Positions 9,821-19,926 of a stretch of DNA of 64,000 nt are shown here, one piece after another. Position 1 is the stretch's first letter. Every line of letters begins with the position of its first letter. The stretch comes from Oscillospiraceae bacterium (GTDB lineage: Bacteria; Bacillota; Clostridia; Oscillospirales; Ruminococcaceae), in NCBI GenBank assembly GCA_020024155.1, contig JAHHUE010000001.1, forward strand, positions 22,790-86,789, given 5' to 3'. Under the pieces are notes generated by a model. It worked only from the letters and a program-made list of their open reading frames with translations, did no database searches and had not been told where the DNA came from. Made by a program: the position numbers and the translations under genes.

Positions 9821-10921
9821 TTATTTTTTACAGTATACACCTGGTGATTGAGAAACAATCACACCATCAAGCTCCATTTTTGTAAGCAATGCTTTAATCT
9901 GAACCATTGGCAATCTTGTGCTTTCATATATCTGGTGTGTGCTTTTCGTTTCTCTTCCGATAGTATCGTATATTTTCTGTTCTGCTTTCGTAAGATTTAA
10001 TTTTTTTGGTTTTGATTTATTTTTATCTTCTGATAAGTTTATTCCCAAAAAATCCAAAATATTTACTGCTTTGATAAGTGGAATTGCTCCAAGCTGAATA
10101 AGAGTATTTGTTCCGTCATAAAGGGGATTAGTTATATTCCCTGGAACTGCAAAAAGTTGTTTTGAATACTCATCAGCTCTTTTTGCTGTGGATAGCGACC
10201 CACTTTTCTCTTTTGCTTGTATAATGCACAAAGCCTTGCTTGCTGCTGCAATAAGTCTGTTTCTTTCAAGAAATACAGATTTATAACCATCAGTTCCCAT
10301 TGGATATTCTGAAATTACACAGCCTTTACTGCATATTTCATTTTGAATACTTCTGTGCATTGCCGGATAACTTTTATCAAGACTTGTGCCGATAAACGCA
10401 ACTGTTTTACCGTTTTCTTTCAAAGCTGCATTATGAGCCACGCCATCAAGTCCCTGAGCTAATCCACTTATTATTGTAACATTATTTTGTGCTAAAATTC
10501 TACAAATACTGTCACAAATTTTTATTCCGTCACGGTCAGGATGTCTTGTACCAATAACACTTACATTATATTCGCCACTTAACAGTGAAATATCTCCCTT
10601 ATAAAACAAAATTACTGGTGAAGTCGGTATATCTCTAAAACATTGAGGATACATTTCATCTGTATAGTTTATGGACATTATATCATAAACGCTATGTACT
10701 CTTTGAACATCAAGTGCCATATCAAGAGTAATTGTCATGGCTCTTTCCATTTGTTTTACAGTGAAAAATCCATATTCAAACCACGACTTTCTATTTTCGT
10801 AAAGTTCTTTTGGTGTTATATTTCCAAGTACAATTTCTCTGCCGTTAATTGCATTTGCACCTATTACAAGTGCAAGCCATATATTGTATAAATCCAAGTT
10901 TATTCTCCTCTTAATTCCCAC
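9821..10921 (-). CDS. dprA: DNA-processing protein DprA
   Basis: DprA binds incoming single-stranded DNA during transformation and loads RecA. The 366 residues include the extended Rossmann core (VIGTRHPDRDG, IISGLAQGLDGVAH, SGSLSTAKRADE, FAVPGNITN) and a C-terminal winged helix (about residues 305-364, TKAEQKIYDTIG). Its start overlaps the 3' end of the methyltransferase gene by 22 bases. The gene is widespread in bacteria not known to be naturally competent, so its presence does not prove competence. Confidence 0.95.
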   Translation of the reverse strand: MGIKRRINLDLYNIWLALVIGANAINGREIVLGNITPKELYENRKSWFEYGFFTVKQMERAMTITLDMALDVQRVHSVYDIMSINYTDEMYPQCFRDIPTSPVILFYKGDISLLSGEYNVSVIGTRHPDRDGIKICDSICRILAQNNVTIISGLAQGLDGVAHNAALKENGKTVAFIGTSLDKSYPAMHRSIQNEICSKGCVISEYPMGTDGYKSVFLERNRLIAAASKALCIIQAKEKSGSLSTAKRADEYSKQLFAVPGNITNPLYDGTNTLIQLGAIPLIKAVNILDFLGINLSEDKNKSKPKKLNLTKAEQKIYDTIGRETKSTHQIYESTRLPMVQIKALLTKMELDGVIVSQSPGVYCKK

Positions 10922-11670
10922 ATCATAACGCCTGCACTTACTGCTGCGTTTAAACTTTCTATTTGTTCAGACATAGGAATTTTAACTTTATAGCGAGATG
11001 CATTTATTGTATCTTCTGAAAGTCCGTTGCCCTCGTTACCTATAAGCACAGCAACAGGCAGTGGGATTTTTTCTTTGCCAAGTTCTGTGCTGTTTTCAAG
11101 GCAAGTTGCAACGGTTGACACACCTTTTGCAGATAAATCTCTTACAAGTTGTGGAATATCTTTAACCTTGTATACATTCAGTTTGACGCTTGCAGTCATA
11201 CTGCTGCGTAAAACTTTTGGAGAATATATATCGGCACATTTAAAGCTGGTAACAATATTTTCATATCCAAAAGCCAAAGCTGTACGCATAATTGCACCCA
11301 TATTGCCAGGGTCTTGAATATCTTCAAGAACGATTAGTTTATCAGCTGAGAATATTTTATTTATATCAGTTTTTTTCATTTTAAATACACCAAAAACGCC
11401 TTGACTTGTTTTATCTTCACTGAGTTTTTGATTTACAGCATCAGTAATTATGTAAACCGGCTGACCTTCAAGTTCATTTTCATACATATCATATTCATCT
11501 TGCATAAAAAACAAACTTTCTGCAATAAAACCGGCATTAAGAATATCCATTACAACCTTAGGAGTTGATGCAAAAAACAAGCCTGTTTCTGTTCTAAATT
11601 TTGCATCTTTTGATAATTTTACTGCATTTTTTATTCTTGGATTATCCTTACTTTGGATAACATTCAACAT
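10900..11670 (-). CDS. SpoU/TrmH-family RNA 2'-O-methyltransferase (RlmB-like)
   Basis: This is a SPOUT-fold methyltransferase that methylates a ribose 2'-OH of rRNA or tRNA; the exact target is unknown. It has an N-terminal substrate-binding domain (IQSKDNPRIKNAVKLSKD) and the three SpoU motifs: LEDIQDPGNMGAIMRTA, VLIGNEGNGLSED and IPMSEQIESLNAAVSA. The ATG at 11670 was chosen because AAAGGAG lies 8 bases upstream; the longer frame would need a start without a ribosome site. It follows rplT after two hairpins and overlaps dprA, so it heads the dprA-topA-trmFO group. Confidence 0.92.
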   Translation of the reverse strand: MLNVIQSKDNPRIKNAVKLSKDAKFRTETGLFFASTPKVVMDILNAGFIAESLFFMQDEYDMYENELEGQPVYIITDAVNQKLSEDKTSQGVFGVFKMKKTDINKIFSADKLIVLEDIQDPGNMGAIMRTALAFGYENIVTSFKCADIYSPKVLRSSMTASVKLNVYKVKDIPQLVRDLSAKGVSTVATCLENSTELGKEKIPLPVAVLIGNEGNGLSEDTINASRYKVKIPMSEQIESLNAAVSAGVMMWELRGE

Positions 11671-11720
11671 AAAATATACTCCTTTTCTCATACAAATAAA
11701 GTATTTAAAAACACTTCTTT

Positions 11721-11758
11721 ACGCTGATTTAATGAGCAAATGTGCATAAAATCAGCGT
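11721..11758. terminator. Second hairpin downstream of rplT
   Basis: Ten-base arms (acgctgattt / aaatcagcgt) close a 18-base loop. The plus strand reads directly into TTTTT. The minus strand has a looser T-rich tract a few bases on. It lies between rplT and the methyltransferase gene. Confidence 0.55.
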
Positions 11759-11784
11759 TTTTAACTATCTTTAAATACAAAGAT

Positions 11785-11813
11785 ACGCCCTAACGCAAAA
11801 GGCGCTAAGGCGT
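11785..11813 (-). terminator. Hairpin after rplT
   Basis: A 12-bp stem (with two G-U pairs on the minus strand) and a 5-base loop start 11 bases beyond the rplT stop. The following tract (ATCTTTGTATTT) is only moderately U-rich. It may act together with the next hairpin, or protect the 3' end while allowing some read-through. Confidence 0.6.
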
Positions 11814-11824
11814 AATTATTTTTA

Positions 11825-12178
11825 TTAGAGAGCTTTTTTAGCTGTTTCAACAAGGCTTGCAAATGCTGCAGCATCATTGATTGCCAATTCAGAAAGCATT
11901 TTTCTGTTAAGTGTGATACCTGCTTTTTTGAGGCCGTTCATAAATGTAGAGTAGTTCATATCGTACATTTTAACAGCAGCAGAAATTCTTGTAATCCAAA
12001 GACGACGGAAATCTCTCTTTTTCTGTTTTCTACCAACGAATGCGTAGTTACCGCTCTTCATAACCTGCTGTTTAGCCATTTTGAAGTGTTTGGATTTTGA
12101 ACCCCAGTAACCTTTTGCCATTTTAAGTGTTTTATTTCTTCTTTTGCGAGTCATCATCGCGCCTTTAATACGAGCCAT
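11825..12178 (-). CDS. rplT: 50S ribosomal protein L20
   Basis: L20 is needed early in 50S assembly, and in Firmicutes it represses its own operon by binding the leader. The 117 residues begin MARIKGAMMTRKRRNK and contain the rRNA-binding KQQVMKSGNYAFVGRKQKKRDFRR region. It is the last gene of infC-rpmI-rplT, 50 bp after rpmI. Length is normal. Confidence 0.98.
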   Translation of the reverse strand: MARIKGAMMTRKRRNKTLKMAKGYWGSKSKHFKMAKQQVMKSGNYAFVGRKQKKRDFRRLWITRISAAVKMYDMNYSTFMNGLKKAGITLNRKMLSELAINDAAAFASLVETAKKAL

Positions 12179-12228
12179 TTATATAATCTCCTTTAATATA
12201 TCAATTAAGTTTAAGTGTTTTGCAAATA

Positions 12229-12432
12229 TTACATGTATGGAAGCAATTTTTTGATAACTGCTGCATTTGTTTTATCTGCGTAGCCACCTTTTCTGAGGTT
12301 TCTTTTTCTTTTTGTTGACATTTTAGTTAAGATATGGCTTCTAAAAGCTTTACCTCTTTTGAGTTTGCCAGTTTTTGTCATTTTAAATCTTTTTTTAGCA
12401 CCTGTGTGTGTTTTGATTTTGTACTTTTTCAT
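12229..12432 (-). CDS. rpmI: 50S ribosomal protein L35
   Basis: The 67-residue, highly basic protein reads MKKYKIKTHTGAKKRFKMTKTGK, with the usual L35 length. It lies 20 bp after infC with an AGGAGG site and is followed by rplT, the universal order. Confidence 0.98.
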   Translation of the reverse strand: MKKYKIKTHTGAKKRFKMTKTGKLKRGKAFRSHILTKMSTKRKRNLRKGGYADKTNAAVIKKLLPYM

Positions 12433-12452
12433 GGAAAAAAATCCTCCTAGTA

Positions 12453-12971
12453 TTATTTATTATTTACCGGTGCAAGAAACATCATCATGCTTCTGCCTTC
12501 AAGTTTGGCTGGTTTTTCAATTGTGCCACCAACAACTGCTTCGCCAAAACGCTGCATAACATCAAGGCCAAGTTTTGAGTGAGCCATTTCTCTACCACGG
12601 AAACGAATTGAAACTTTAACTTTATCACCATTTTTAAGGAACTTGTTTGCCTGGTTCACTTTTGTGTTGAAGTCGTTTGTATCAATATTGATAGAAAGAC
12701 GAACTTCTTTAATATCAACAACTTTTTGGTTCTTTTTGTTTTCTTTTTCCCTTTTTTGTTGTTCAAAACGGTATTTACCGTAATCCATAATACGACAAAC
12801 CGGTGGAACAGCTGTCGGTGCAATTTTAACAAGGTCAAGATTTGCATCTTCTGCCATTTTGAGAGCCTTGTCTGGGCTCATAACGCCAAGCTGGCTGCCG
12901 TCTGCGCCGATAACTCTTATTTCCTTATCACGAATTTCTTCATTGATTTCAAGTTCTTTTTTTGTACTAAT
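12453..12971 (-). CDS. infC: Translation initiation factor IF-3 (ATT start codon)
   Basis: IF-3 keeps ribosomal subunits apart and proofreads the initiation codon. The conserved protein begins ISTKKELEINEEIRDKEIRVIG and runs 172 residues to APVNNK. No ATG, GTG or TTG lies at a suitable distance. A strong GGAGG is followed 9 bases later by ATT (12969-12971), which is the start predicted here. infC uses rare start codons in many bacteria so that IF-3 can repress its own translation. The frame is open 41 codons further upstream, but those residues overlap the leader terminator and are not conserved-looking. Confidence 0.95.
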   Translation of the reverse strand: MSTKKELEINEEIRDKEIRVIGADGSQLGVMSPDKALKMAEDANLDLVKIAPTAVPPVCRIMDYGKYRFEQQKREKENKKNQKVVDIKEVRLSINIDTNDFNTKVNQANKFLKNGDKVKVSIRFRGREMAHSKLGLDVMQRFGEAVVGGTIEKPAKLEGRSMMMFLAPVNNK

Positions 12972-13138
12972 GATAAAGCACCTCCAATTATAATTTGCAA
13001 AAATAAAAGCGCGTATATGGTATACGCGCTCTAAAATAAACCGAATTTTTTCCTTAGTAAAAAGGATATTCTCTTTATTAACCCGACCACTCAATTGCGA
13101 TACAAGGTGAGCACGATACTACGTGTCTTCTTTATTGC
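12972..13138 (-). promoter_or_regulatory. infC-rpmI-rplT leader with attenuator (L20-leader type)
   Basis: The roughly 160-nt transcribed leader ends in a perfect 10-bp hairpin (13008-13030, arms agcgcgtata / tatacgcgct, 3-base loop) followed by a U-rich tract just before the infC ribosome site. In Bacillus the equivalent leader binds L20 and terminates transcription. The position and terminator are seen directly; control by L20 is inferred from that family. Confidence 0.75.
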
Positions 13139-13145
13139 TTCAAAT

Positions 13146-13174
13146 ATTATACATTAAAATGCCTGTATTGTCAA
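13146..13174 (-). promoter_or_regulatory. Sigma-A promoter of infC operon
   Basis: The -35 TTGACA (13169-13174) and -10 TATAAT (13146-13151) are both perfect consensus, separated by 17 bp. This strength fits a ribosomal protein operon controlled by attenuation. Confidence 0.9.
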
Positions 13175-13221
13175 TAGAAAGCATTGATTTATAGGCATTT
13201 TTCTAACTTTTTATATTTTGT

Positions 13222-16200
13222 CTAAAACCTAATATCTTTTCCCAAATAGAAACTGTATATTATGCACTCAATATCATCAATTTGATATAAATATCCGGTT
13301 GCAATTCTATATAATTCCAATTGTTTATGATATCTTTCGTACAAAGTATTCATATCGTCTACCCTGTCTGTTTTATAATCTATAACATAAGCTTTGTCTT
13401 TTGTCAATACTATACAGTCAACAACACCTTGAAGCATTATTGTTTCATCTTTGTAGGTATCGTCATTTAATGCCAAAGCTGCATTATATGGCACAAGAAA
13501 ATCTTTTTCGTTGTACACTTTTTCACCATTTAATATAAGTGTCGCTAGGTCTGAGTTTATAAATGTTTCTATTTGCTTTTTGTTGATAAGTTTTTTATCA
13601 ATTATATTTTTCTGGCTCAGTTTTTCTATTTCATTATCAAGATTAGTTCTTGCAAGAAGAATATCGCTATGCTGTGCAAACAAGTGCATCTGTGTACCTT
13701 TTTCGGTTGCTGTTGCACCTTCTTTTTTAACAAAATCAGGTTTTTTAAGTGTTACTTTCGGAGCAGATTTTGCTATCTCACCAACAGAAACTTTTATCGG
13801 CAAGGTTGTTTTTTCTATATCGTGATAGATATAAGTAAAATTGTCTTTTGCTTTTTCCTTGTCAAAATCAATGCTTTGCTCAGCCTGTAATTCTTCCTCT
13901 GTCTGCTCTGTTTCAGTATCTAAAACATCCTTAATTTCAAAAGACACAAACTCATCTGTTTCAATATTTTCTTTAATCAGCATATACTCAGATAAAATTT
14001 TATGTTGCAAATACCCCATAATAATCCATTCCATTGGAGTATTAGCTTTTCTGACAGCATAATAATGCACTTTTTCCGATGTCTTTTCAGCAATTTTCAA
14101 TATTGAATTATTTGTAAATAAATTTGTGTATTGTGCAGTGAGAAACATATAATTCTTTGCTCTTGTCAAAGCAACATAAAGCAATCGCATTTCATCATTT
14201 GCATTTTCGGCAAGAATTTTCTTCTTTATTGCCTGTATCCCCGCTGTTGACTTATTATATCCAAAACTTTCATTTGCATAAGTTGCCATACCGAGAACTG
14301 GGTCTATCATAAGGCGTTTTGAACGGTCTTGCTTATTAAATGCAGTTCCAAGCCCACTAACAAAACAAATTGGAAATTCCAGCCCTTTTGATGTATGCAT
14401 TGTCATAATAGCAACAGTGTTAGCAGGTCTTTGCATATTTTCGTCAGAGCCTTTTCCTGTTTCGATGCACAAGTCTAAATATCTCAGAAAATCTCCAAGA
14501 TAATTTTGATAACTTTGTGCATATTTTTTTGCCATTACTATAAAACGGCGAACATTTTCTCTTTTTATGTTTCCGTCTTCGGCAAAAGCAAGATTTGTGT
14601 AATATCCGGTTTTGTTTATTATATAATCTATCAGTTTATCCGGAGAATATATTTTTGCAACAAAAGAAAAGTCTTTAAGTTGATTTAAAAACTCAACAGC
14701 TTTTGGATTATCAGATAAAGAAAGCAGTTTATATAAATTCTCTTTTTTATCTTTAATGCGTATTTCAAGTATTTCGTCCAAAGTGAAAGTAAAAATATCT
14801 CCAAACATACCGGCAGTTAAATATACTTCCTGCAAAGGATTGTTTATAACTTTAAGCAATGATATTATACTTTGAACTTCCGGTTTTTCCAAAAGAGGCT
14901 TATCGTCTTTTACAAAGGTTTTTATGCCTCTTTCTTTCAAAGCATTTTCAAATTTATCAAAATTCTTTTTATTTCTCAGTAATATGCAGAAATCTCCATA
15001 ATTTACAACACGCTCTTCGCCGTTTTCTGTTATGGTAAATTTGTTTTCAACAAGAGATTGAATTTTTTCTGCAACCATAACAGCTTCATTTTCTTTATCG
15101 TTGGCAATCATAATGCTTGTGCCCGGCACTTTGCTGTCTGTCTTTTTTGGTGATGGTAAAAGTTGTTCACCGTCAGAATAATCAACGCCTCCAACTTCTT
15201 TTGTCATTATTTTTTCAAAAATAAAGTTTACACCTTTTATAACATTCACTTCACTACGGAAATTGTTTGGCAAAACAATAGTTTTACCCAAAGTGTTGTC
15301 AACTTTTTCCCTTGCTCTTTTTTCAAGCAAAATCTGAGGACTTGCTTTTCTAAAACCATAAATACTTTGCTTAACATCACCAACAACAAAAAGGTTTTCT
15401 TCCTTTTCTCTGGCAATTGTTTTAAATATCATATCTTGAACAAAGCTTGTATCCTGAAATTCGTCTTCCATTATCTTTACATATTTTTCTTGCAAAGCAT
15501 TGGCAAGAGTTGTTCTGTTTCCGCTTTCATCTATTAACAACTGAACTGCAAAATGTTCAAAATCTGAAAATTCAAAGGACTTCTGTTGTTTTTTTATTTC
15601 CATAAGTTTTTCAGAGTAGAATACAAAAACATCAGTTATAGCTTTTATATATTTTTTAGTTTGTACAATTTGATAAGAAAAAACATCGCTATCAAGATAT
15701 TTAATATCTGACGCAATATCTTTAAGCAAAGATTTTAATGCATCATTTGCTGTTTTTGCAGCTTCTGAAAATTCTGACTTTGTCCCTTTTTTAAGTCTGC
15801 CGATAGTTACAAGACCTTCATTTGCTATACTTTTAATTCCAAATATATCGTGTTTTTCATAGCACTCTTTCATTAAAAGTATTGATTTTTCATTTATCAA
15901 AGTACCTTCTCTGTATCCGTCTATCTCTCCATATTCAACCAGTTGTTTTACCCTGTTAATAAGGTAAACTGCATAATCTATCTGCTGACCTATATCGTTC
16001 CAAAGATACTTGTATACTTCACTTTCTTCAAATTCTTCATTACCTGCTTTTTCTGCAAGCTCAATAGCTTTTTGTTTTGGAAAAGGAAGTGCAGAAAAAT
16101 AGTAATACATATATTTCAAAAATTCTCTTACTTGTGTATCTTGGCTTGATTTGCCAAACAGAGTAACAAAACTTTGAAAATCTTCATTTTCGTATCCATA

Positions 16201-16638
16201 TTCCATAGCCATATCAATTGCTTTTTCGTGTATAAGCATACTTTGTGCATCGTCACAGATAGTAAAATCAGGTGCTATATCCAAAGTCTCAAAATTTTCT
16301 TTTGCAAGCTTTATACAAAAAGAGTGGATAGTTGAAATATCTGCTTTCTGCAAAGCTACTTTTTGACTTTTTATATATGAATTTTCTGGATTTTCTTTGA
16401 TAGCAAGATTTATGCCTTTTTCAATTCTGTTTTTAAATTCTTTTGCTGACGCATTGGAAAAGGTAACTATAAGTAATCTGTCAGCCGGAGTTTTATTTTC
16501 TTCATCAAGCAAAATACGCAAAGCTTTTTCAACCAAAACTGTTGTTTTGCCACTGCCGGCAGCAGCAGAAAGAACAGTCAAAGTTCCGTCATATTCCAAA
16601 GCCTCTTTCTGTTGAGCTGTCCACTCTCTCTTACTCAT
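13222..16638 (-). CDS. addA: ATP-dependent helicase/nuclease AddA
   Basis: AddA is the UvrD-type helicase and one nuclease of AddAB, the Firmicute RecBCD equivalent that resects double-strand breaks. The 1138 residues show Walker A SAAAGSGKTT (K31), motif II EDEFQDTSF, GDVKQSIYGFR, motif V-type TMHTSKGLEFP and RLLYVALTRAK. The C-terminal nuclease motif is GVVDCIVL...VIDYKTDR, with the conserved D...DYK. It overlaps the 3' end of addB by 8 bases, so the two are translated together. The stop codon is TAG. Confidence 0.97.
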   Translation of the reverse strand: MSKREWTAQQKEALEYDGTLTVLSAAAGSGKTTVLVEKALRILLDEENKTPADRLLIVTFSNASAKEFKNRIEKGINLAIKENPENSYIKSQKVALQKADISTIHSFCIKLAKENFETLDIAPDFTICDDAQSMLIHEKAIDMAMEYGYENEDFQSFVTLFGKSSQDTQVREFLKYMYYYFSALPFPKQKAIELAEKAGNEEFEESEVYKYLWNDIGQQIDYAVYLINRVKQLVEYGEIDGYREGTLINEKSILLMKECYEKHDIFGIKSIANEGLVTIGRLKKGTKSEFSEAAKTANDALKSLLKDIASDIKYLDSDVFSYQIVQTKKYIKAITDVFVFYSEKLMEIKKQQKSFEFSDFEHFAVQLLIDESGNRTTLANALQEKYVKIMEDEFQDTSFVQDMIFKTIAREKEENLFVVGDVKQSIYGFRKASPQILLEKRAREKVDNTLGKTIVLPNNFRSEVNVIKGVNFIFEKIMTKEVGGVDYSDGEQLLPSPKKTDSKVPGTSIMIANDKENEAVMVAEKIQSLVENKFTITENGEERVVNYGDFCILLRNKKNFDKFENALKERGIKTFVKDDKPLLEKPEVQSIISLLKVINNPLQEVYLTAGMFGDIFTFTLDEILEIRIKDKKENLYKLLSLSDNPKAVEFLNQLKDFSFVAKIYSPDKLIDYIINKTGYYTNLAFAEDGNIKRENVRRFIVMAKKYAQSYQNYLGDFLRYLDLCIETGKGSDENMQRPANTVAIMTMHTSKGLEFPICFVSGLGTAFNKQDRSKRLMIDPVLGMATYANESFGYNKSTAGIQAIKKKILAENANDEMRLLYVALTRAKNYMFLTAQYTNLFTNNSILKIAEKTSEKVHYYAVRKANTPMEWIIMGYLQHKILSEYMLIKENIETDEFVSFEIKDVLDTETEQTEEELQAEQSIDFDKEKAKDNFTYIYHDIEKTTLPIKVSVGEIAKSAPKVTLKKPDFVKKEGATATEKGTQMHLFAQHSDILLARTNLDNEIEKLSQKNIIDKKLINKKQIETFINSDLATLILNGEKVYNEKDFLVPYNAALALNDDTYKDETIMLQGVVDCIVLTKDKAYVIDYKTDRVDDMNTLYERYHKQLELYRIATGYLYQIDDIECIIYSFYLGKDIRF

Positions 16639-19600
16639 CTTCCTTTTCCTCCTTTACAGTAAATTGTGCCTTTTGTTTTGGCTTCATACGATTAAATTCT
16701 TGGCATATACAACGATAACCACACCAATCACAACTTGTATTGCCACTTCCCAAATCCAATGGTAAATTATCAAAATCTCCACTGTAAACGCTCTCTGCCA
16801 TTTCTTTTATCTTGTTTTGAGAATATTCAAGTATGGCGTGGAACATTTTATCGCTTACAACTTCACTGCCAGACATACTTTTTATTTTGTCATCGCCTTT
16901 GATAACCCCGTATCTGCCATCACATTCATTATCAAAAGCCTTTGATATTTCAGCATTATCAAGAGCCATACCGGTTGGAGTATACAAACTACCTTCACCA
17001 TCAAAAATAAATGCAGTATCACTTGGCTGATACATAACTGCTGCCGGAACACTGTTTTCTGCAAAATCACGACTTTTAAGAACACTGCTCATATACAATA
17101 ACAGCTGGTTTGATATACCGTTATATATATCATCAAGGCTAAAAGTTTTTGTGCCTGTTTTATAGTCCACAATTCTTATATAGCTTTTGCCGTTATCTTT
17201 CATTACATCAATTCTGTCGCATATACCAATAATGCTAACTTTTTTATTATTGCTGAGTTGTATTGTAATTGGTTTAATATCGCTATCAAAAGCAATAGGT
17301 TTTTCAAAAGCAACTGGACGGAATAAAGACGCATTTTGTTCTGAATGTATATAAGCCAAAAGTTGAAGTGCGTTTTCTTTCATATCTCTGCTTAATGACT
17401 TAAACCTTGCAGTATTCTGTACCTGCTCTGGATAATTTTCTGCAAGATATTCACCAACAACTTTTTCTGCTTGATTTTTAATTGTCTGCCAAGGTGTTTT
17501 GTAGTAATCTTCTTTGTACTCTTCCATTACTTTTTGAGCTATGGTATGCAGATAGTCACCGGCTTCTCTTTGGCTTATCTTTGCTTTTTCAATAGGATAA
17601 ACTTTAAGAATGTTTTTTACAAAGTAACCAAAAGCACATTTGTAGTAATTTTCTGATGCTGTTGGAGAAATTATCAAATGGTCACCTAAAAACTGATTTA
17701 TAAAATCAAGATTTTCCACATTAAAATTTCTCTGATTTATACTTGGAACTGTAATATTTAACTCATCTAATATTTTATTGCTTTCAGTTCCTTTTGTTTC
17801 TCCAAGATATTGAACAAAAAAGTCTTTTGTAACACAATAATCTTCTATGGACAGTATATCTTCTTTGAGTTTTAAATTATCTTTTACACCTTCAATTTCG
17901 GCTGATAAAATTTCTTGACTATCCACATTTCTTGTTGCACAGGAAATAAACAGTTTTTCTCTTGCAGTAGTCAGTGTTTTGTAAAAATATAAATTTTCAA
18001 AAGCAAATCTCTGAGTAAAATCACTGCTTATTTCAAACTGATTTTCTTTTAGGTATTGTATATCTGCACTGGAAAGTATGCCACCTTCCGATACAATAGC
18101 AGGAAAAATATCTTGACTTGCACCAAGTACAAATACAATTTTTACTGCATCAATTTTCATTCTTTGAGGGGTGGAAATCATAACGCAGTCCTGTGTCTGA
18201 GGTGCAAAACCTATTTCTGTACCTGAAACCATAAGCATAAATAATTCTTGCATTTGGCTTGCAGTCATAACCATTTCACCGCATATACGATATAATTGCT
18301 CTATACAAGAAATAGCAGCTTCCCACTGACGCACAAATAAATCGGCTTTTTCTTTATCTTCTGTGTTGTTTATAACATCTGCTAAAATTTCTTCACTGTT
18401 AAGACTTGCCACAATATCATACATTTCTGTAAGAATATTTTTTCCGCTGTCTTCTTTTCCTTTTTGATGCTGTGAAAATATTTGGTTTATTTTTTCAACC
18501 AAAATATTTATCTGTGCCAAAATCTCAATATCTTTATCTTTTTCGCCATTTATAAGACCCTGATAAGGAAGTTTAAATTTTTCACTCCAATCAAGCTGGT
18601 GGTCCTGCCATATATATAAGTAATTTTCAAGATAATCTATTGTTTCTTTATCAAAATCGGTAAGTCCGGTTTTCAATAATGGTAAAATAGTTTCTCCGTT
18701 TACTCCTTTTGCCATAACTTCCAAAATATTTTTAAAAACCACTACCGGTGCACTCATTGTTATAATTCTGGATTGGTCAATAAAATATGGCATTTTTGCA
18801 AGTGTAAAACTCTCTTGCAACTGATGTTCATACTTATCAATTTGAGGACATACAATTGCTATATCATCATAATTATAGCCTTGTTTAACAAGACTGTTTA
18901 TTTTTGCAATAACATAACTCACTTCTTCAAACTGGTTGGCAAAAACATTTACATAAGCATTTTCTGCCTGCTGATTGCTTATTTTTTTACCAAGCAAAAA
19001 GTTATCTATATCTGCAAGAGTTTTATTTAAAAATCTGTGCTGTGTTTCAAGTTTTGTAATCGGAGCAATACGTACATCTGCTTTTTTTGCCAAATTCATA
19101 AGTTTTTGGGCAGTTGTTGCAGTATAACTTAATGGGTGTGTACCATTTGAATTATCAAAGTAATTTTCTGCTGTAAGAGAAATATAAACATTGTCTGCTT
19201 TTTCCATCATTCTGGATAATATTTGATATTGTCCGTGAGTAAAGCTTTCAAAACCATCTATAAAAATATGGGTGCTGTCAGTATATCTTTCTGGCAAAGT
19301 CTGACTAAGATTTATATACATATCTTCCATATCGCCTTCAGAATTTTTTACATCTGCTGAATACTGACTGTAAATAAGTGATATATCCTTTAATTTACCA
19401 TTTATAGCAGGTGCGTTTTGTGCAACCGAAAACAAACGTTCACTGTCTATACCGTTTCGTTTAAAATCTTCAAACACCTTAGCAAGTTCAAAAGAAAACT
19501 TTACATTTTGCAGCTGTCTGTCGTAAGCAGATAAATGTTTTTGAACACTCTGCATACTTTTTCTTGCAATTACAGCTTTGCCTGCATCATCAAGCAGTAA

Positions 19601-19840
19601 TGGCATAATCTGCCCATCTTCACTTATAACATCACGCAAAAGAGAAGTAAAACTGAAAACTTCAACCAATCCAAGCTGACTTTTTTCCAGCATAGAATAA
19701 ACTTCTCCTTCTGCTGTTTTACTAAATTGTTCTGGTATTATAAGCATACTTTTAATGCCGTTTTCAGCATTTTCAAGCAGTTTTTTCATTATATATGAGC
19801 TTTTGCCTGTACCGGCTGTTCCTAAAATAAGGTTTAACAT
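16631..19840 (-). CDS. addB: ATP-dependent nuclease AddB
   Basis: AddB is the partner of AddA: it recognises Chi and carries the second nuclease. The 1069 residues begin MLNLILGTAGTGKSSY (Walker A). The C-terminal nuclease has VDYKTGTKTF and the iron-sulfur staple: a lone cysteine in YYKCAFGYF and a cluster CDWCGYRC near the end, as in Bacillus AddB. A GGAGG site precedes the ATG. The preceding 136 bp separates it from the methyltransferase gene by a terminator. Confidence 0.96.
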   Translation of the reverse strand: MLNLILGTAGTGKSSYIMKKLLENAENGIKSMLIIPEQFSKTAEGEVYSMLEKSQLGLVEVFSFTSLLRDVISEDGQIMPLLLDDAGKAVIARKSMQSVQKHLSAYDRQLQNVKFSFELAKVFEDFKRNGIDSERLFSVAQNAPAINGKLKDISLIYSQYSADVKNSEGDMEDMYINLSQTLPERYTDSTHIFIDGFESFTHGQYQILSRMMEKADNVYISLTAENYFDNSNGTHPLSYTATTAQKLMNLAKKADVRIAPITKLETQHRFLNKTLADIDNFLLGKKISNQQAENAYVNVFANQFEEVSYVIAKINSLVKQGYNYDDIAIVCPQIDKYEHQLQESFTLAKMPYFIDQSRIITMSAPVVVFKNILEVMAKGVNGETILPLLKTGLTDFDKETIDYLENYLYIWQDHQLDWSEKFKLPYQGLINGEKDKDIEILAQINILVEKINQIFSQHQKGKEDSGKNILTEMYDIVASLNSEEILADVINNTEDKEKADLFVRQWEAAISCIEQLYRICGEMVMTASQMQELFMLMVSGTEIGFAPQTQDCVMISTPQRMKIDAVKIVFVLGASQDIFPAIVSEGGILSSADIQYLKENQFEISSDFTQRFAFENLYFYKTLTTAREKLFISCATRNVDSQEILSAEIEGVKDNLKLKEDILSIEDYCVTKDFFVQYLGETKGTESNKILDELNITVPSINQRNFNVENLDFINQFLGDHLIISPTASENYYKCAFGYFVKNILKVYPIEKAKISQREAGDYLHTIAQKVMEEYKEDYYKTPWQTIKNQAEKVVGEYLAENYPEQVQNTARFKSLSRDMKENALQLLAYIHSEQNASLFRPVAFEKPIAFDSDIKPITIQLSNNKKVSIIGICDRIDVMKDNGKSYIRIVDYKTGTKTFSLDDIYNGISNQLLLYMSSVLKSRDFAENSVPAAVMYQPSDTAFIFDGEGSLYTPTGMALDNAEISKAFDNECDGRYGVIKGDDKIKSMSGSEVVSDKMFHAILEYSQNKIKEMAESVYSGDFDNLPLDLGSGNTSCDWCGYRCICQEFNRMKPKQKAQFTVKEEKEDE

Positions 19841-19926
19841 AATGACCTCCAGAATAATATTTTATACTTTTATTATTGTACCATAGGGCAGATGTAAAAT
19901 AAAATATATAACTTATTCAAAAACAA

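Noticed and set aside
12972..13094. 41-codon N-terminal extension of infC
   Set aside because: It would be translated from inside the attenuator hairpin and has no ribosome site; IF-3 normally starts at the ISTKKEL position.
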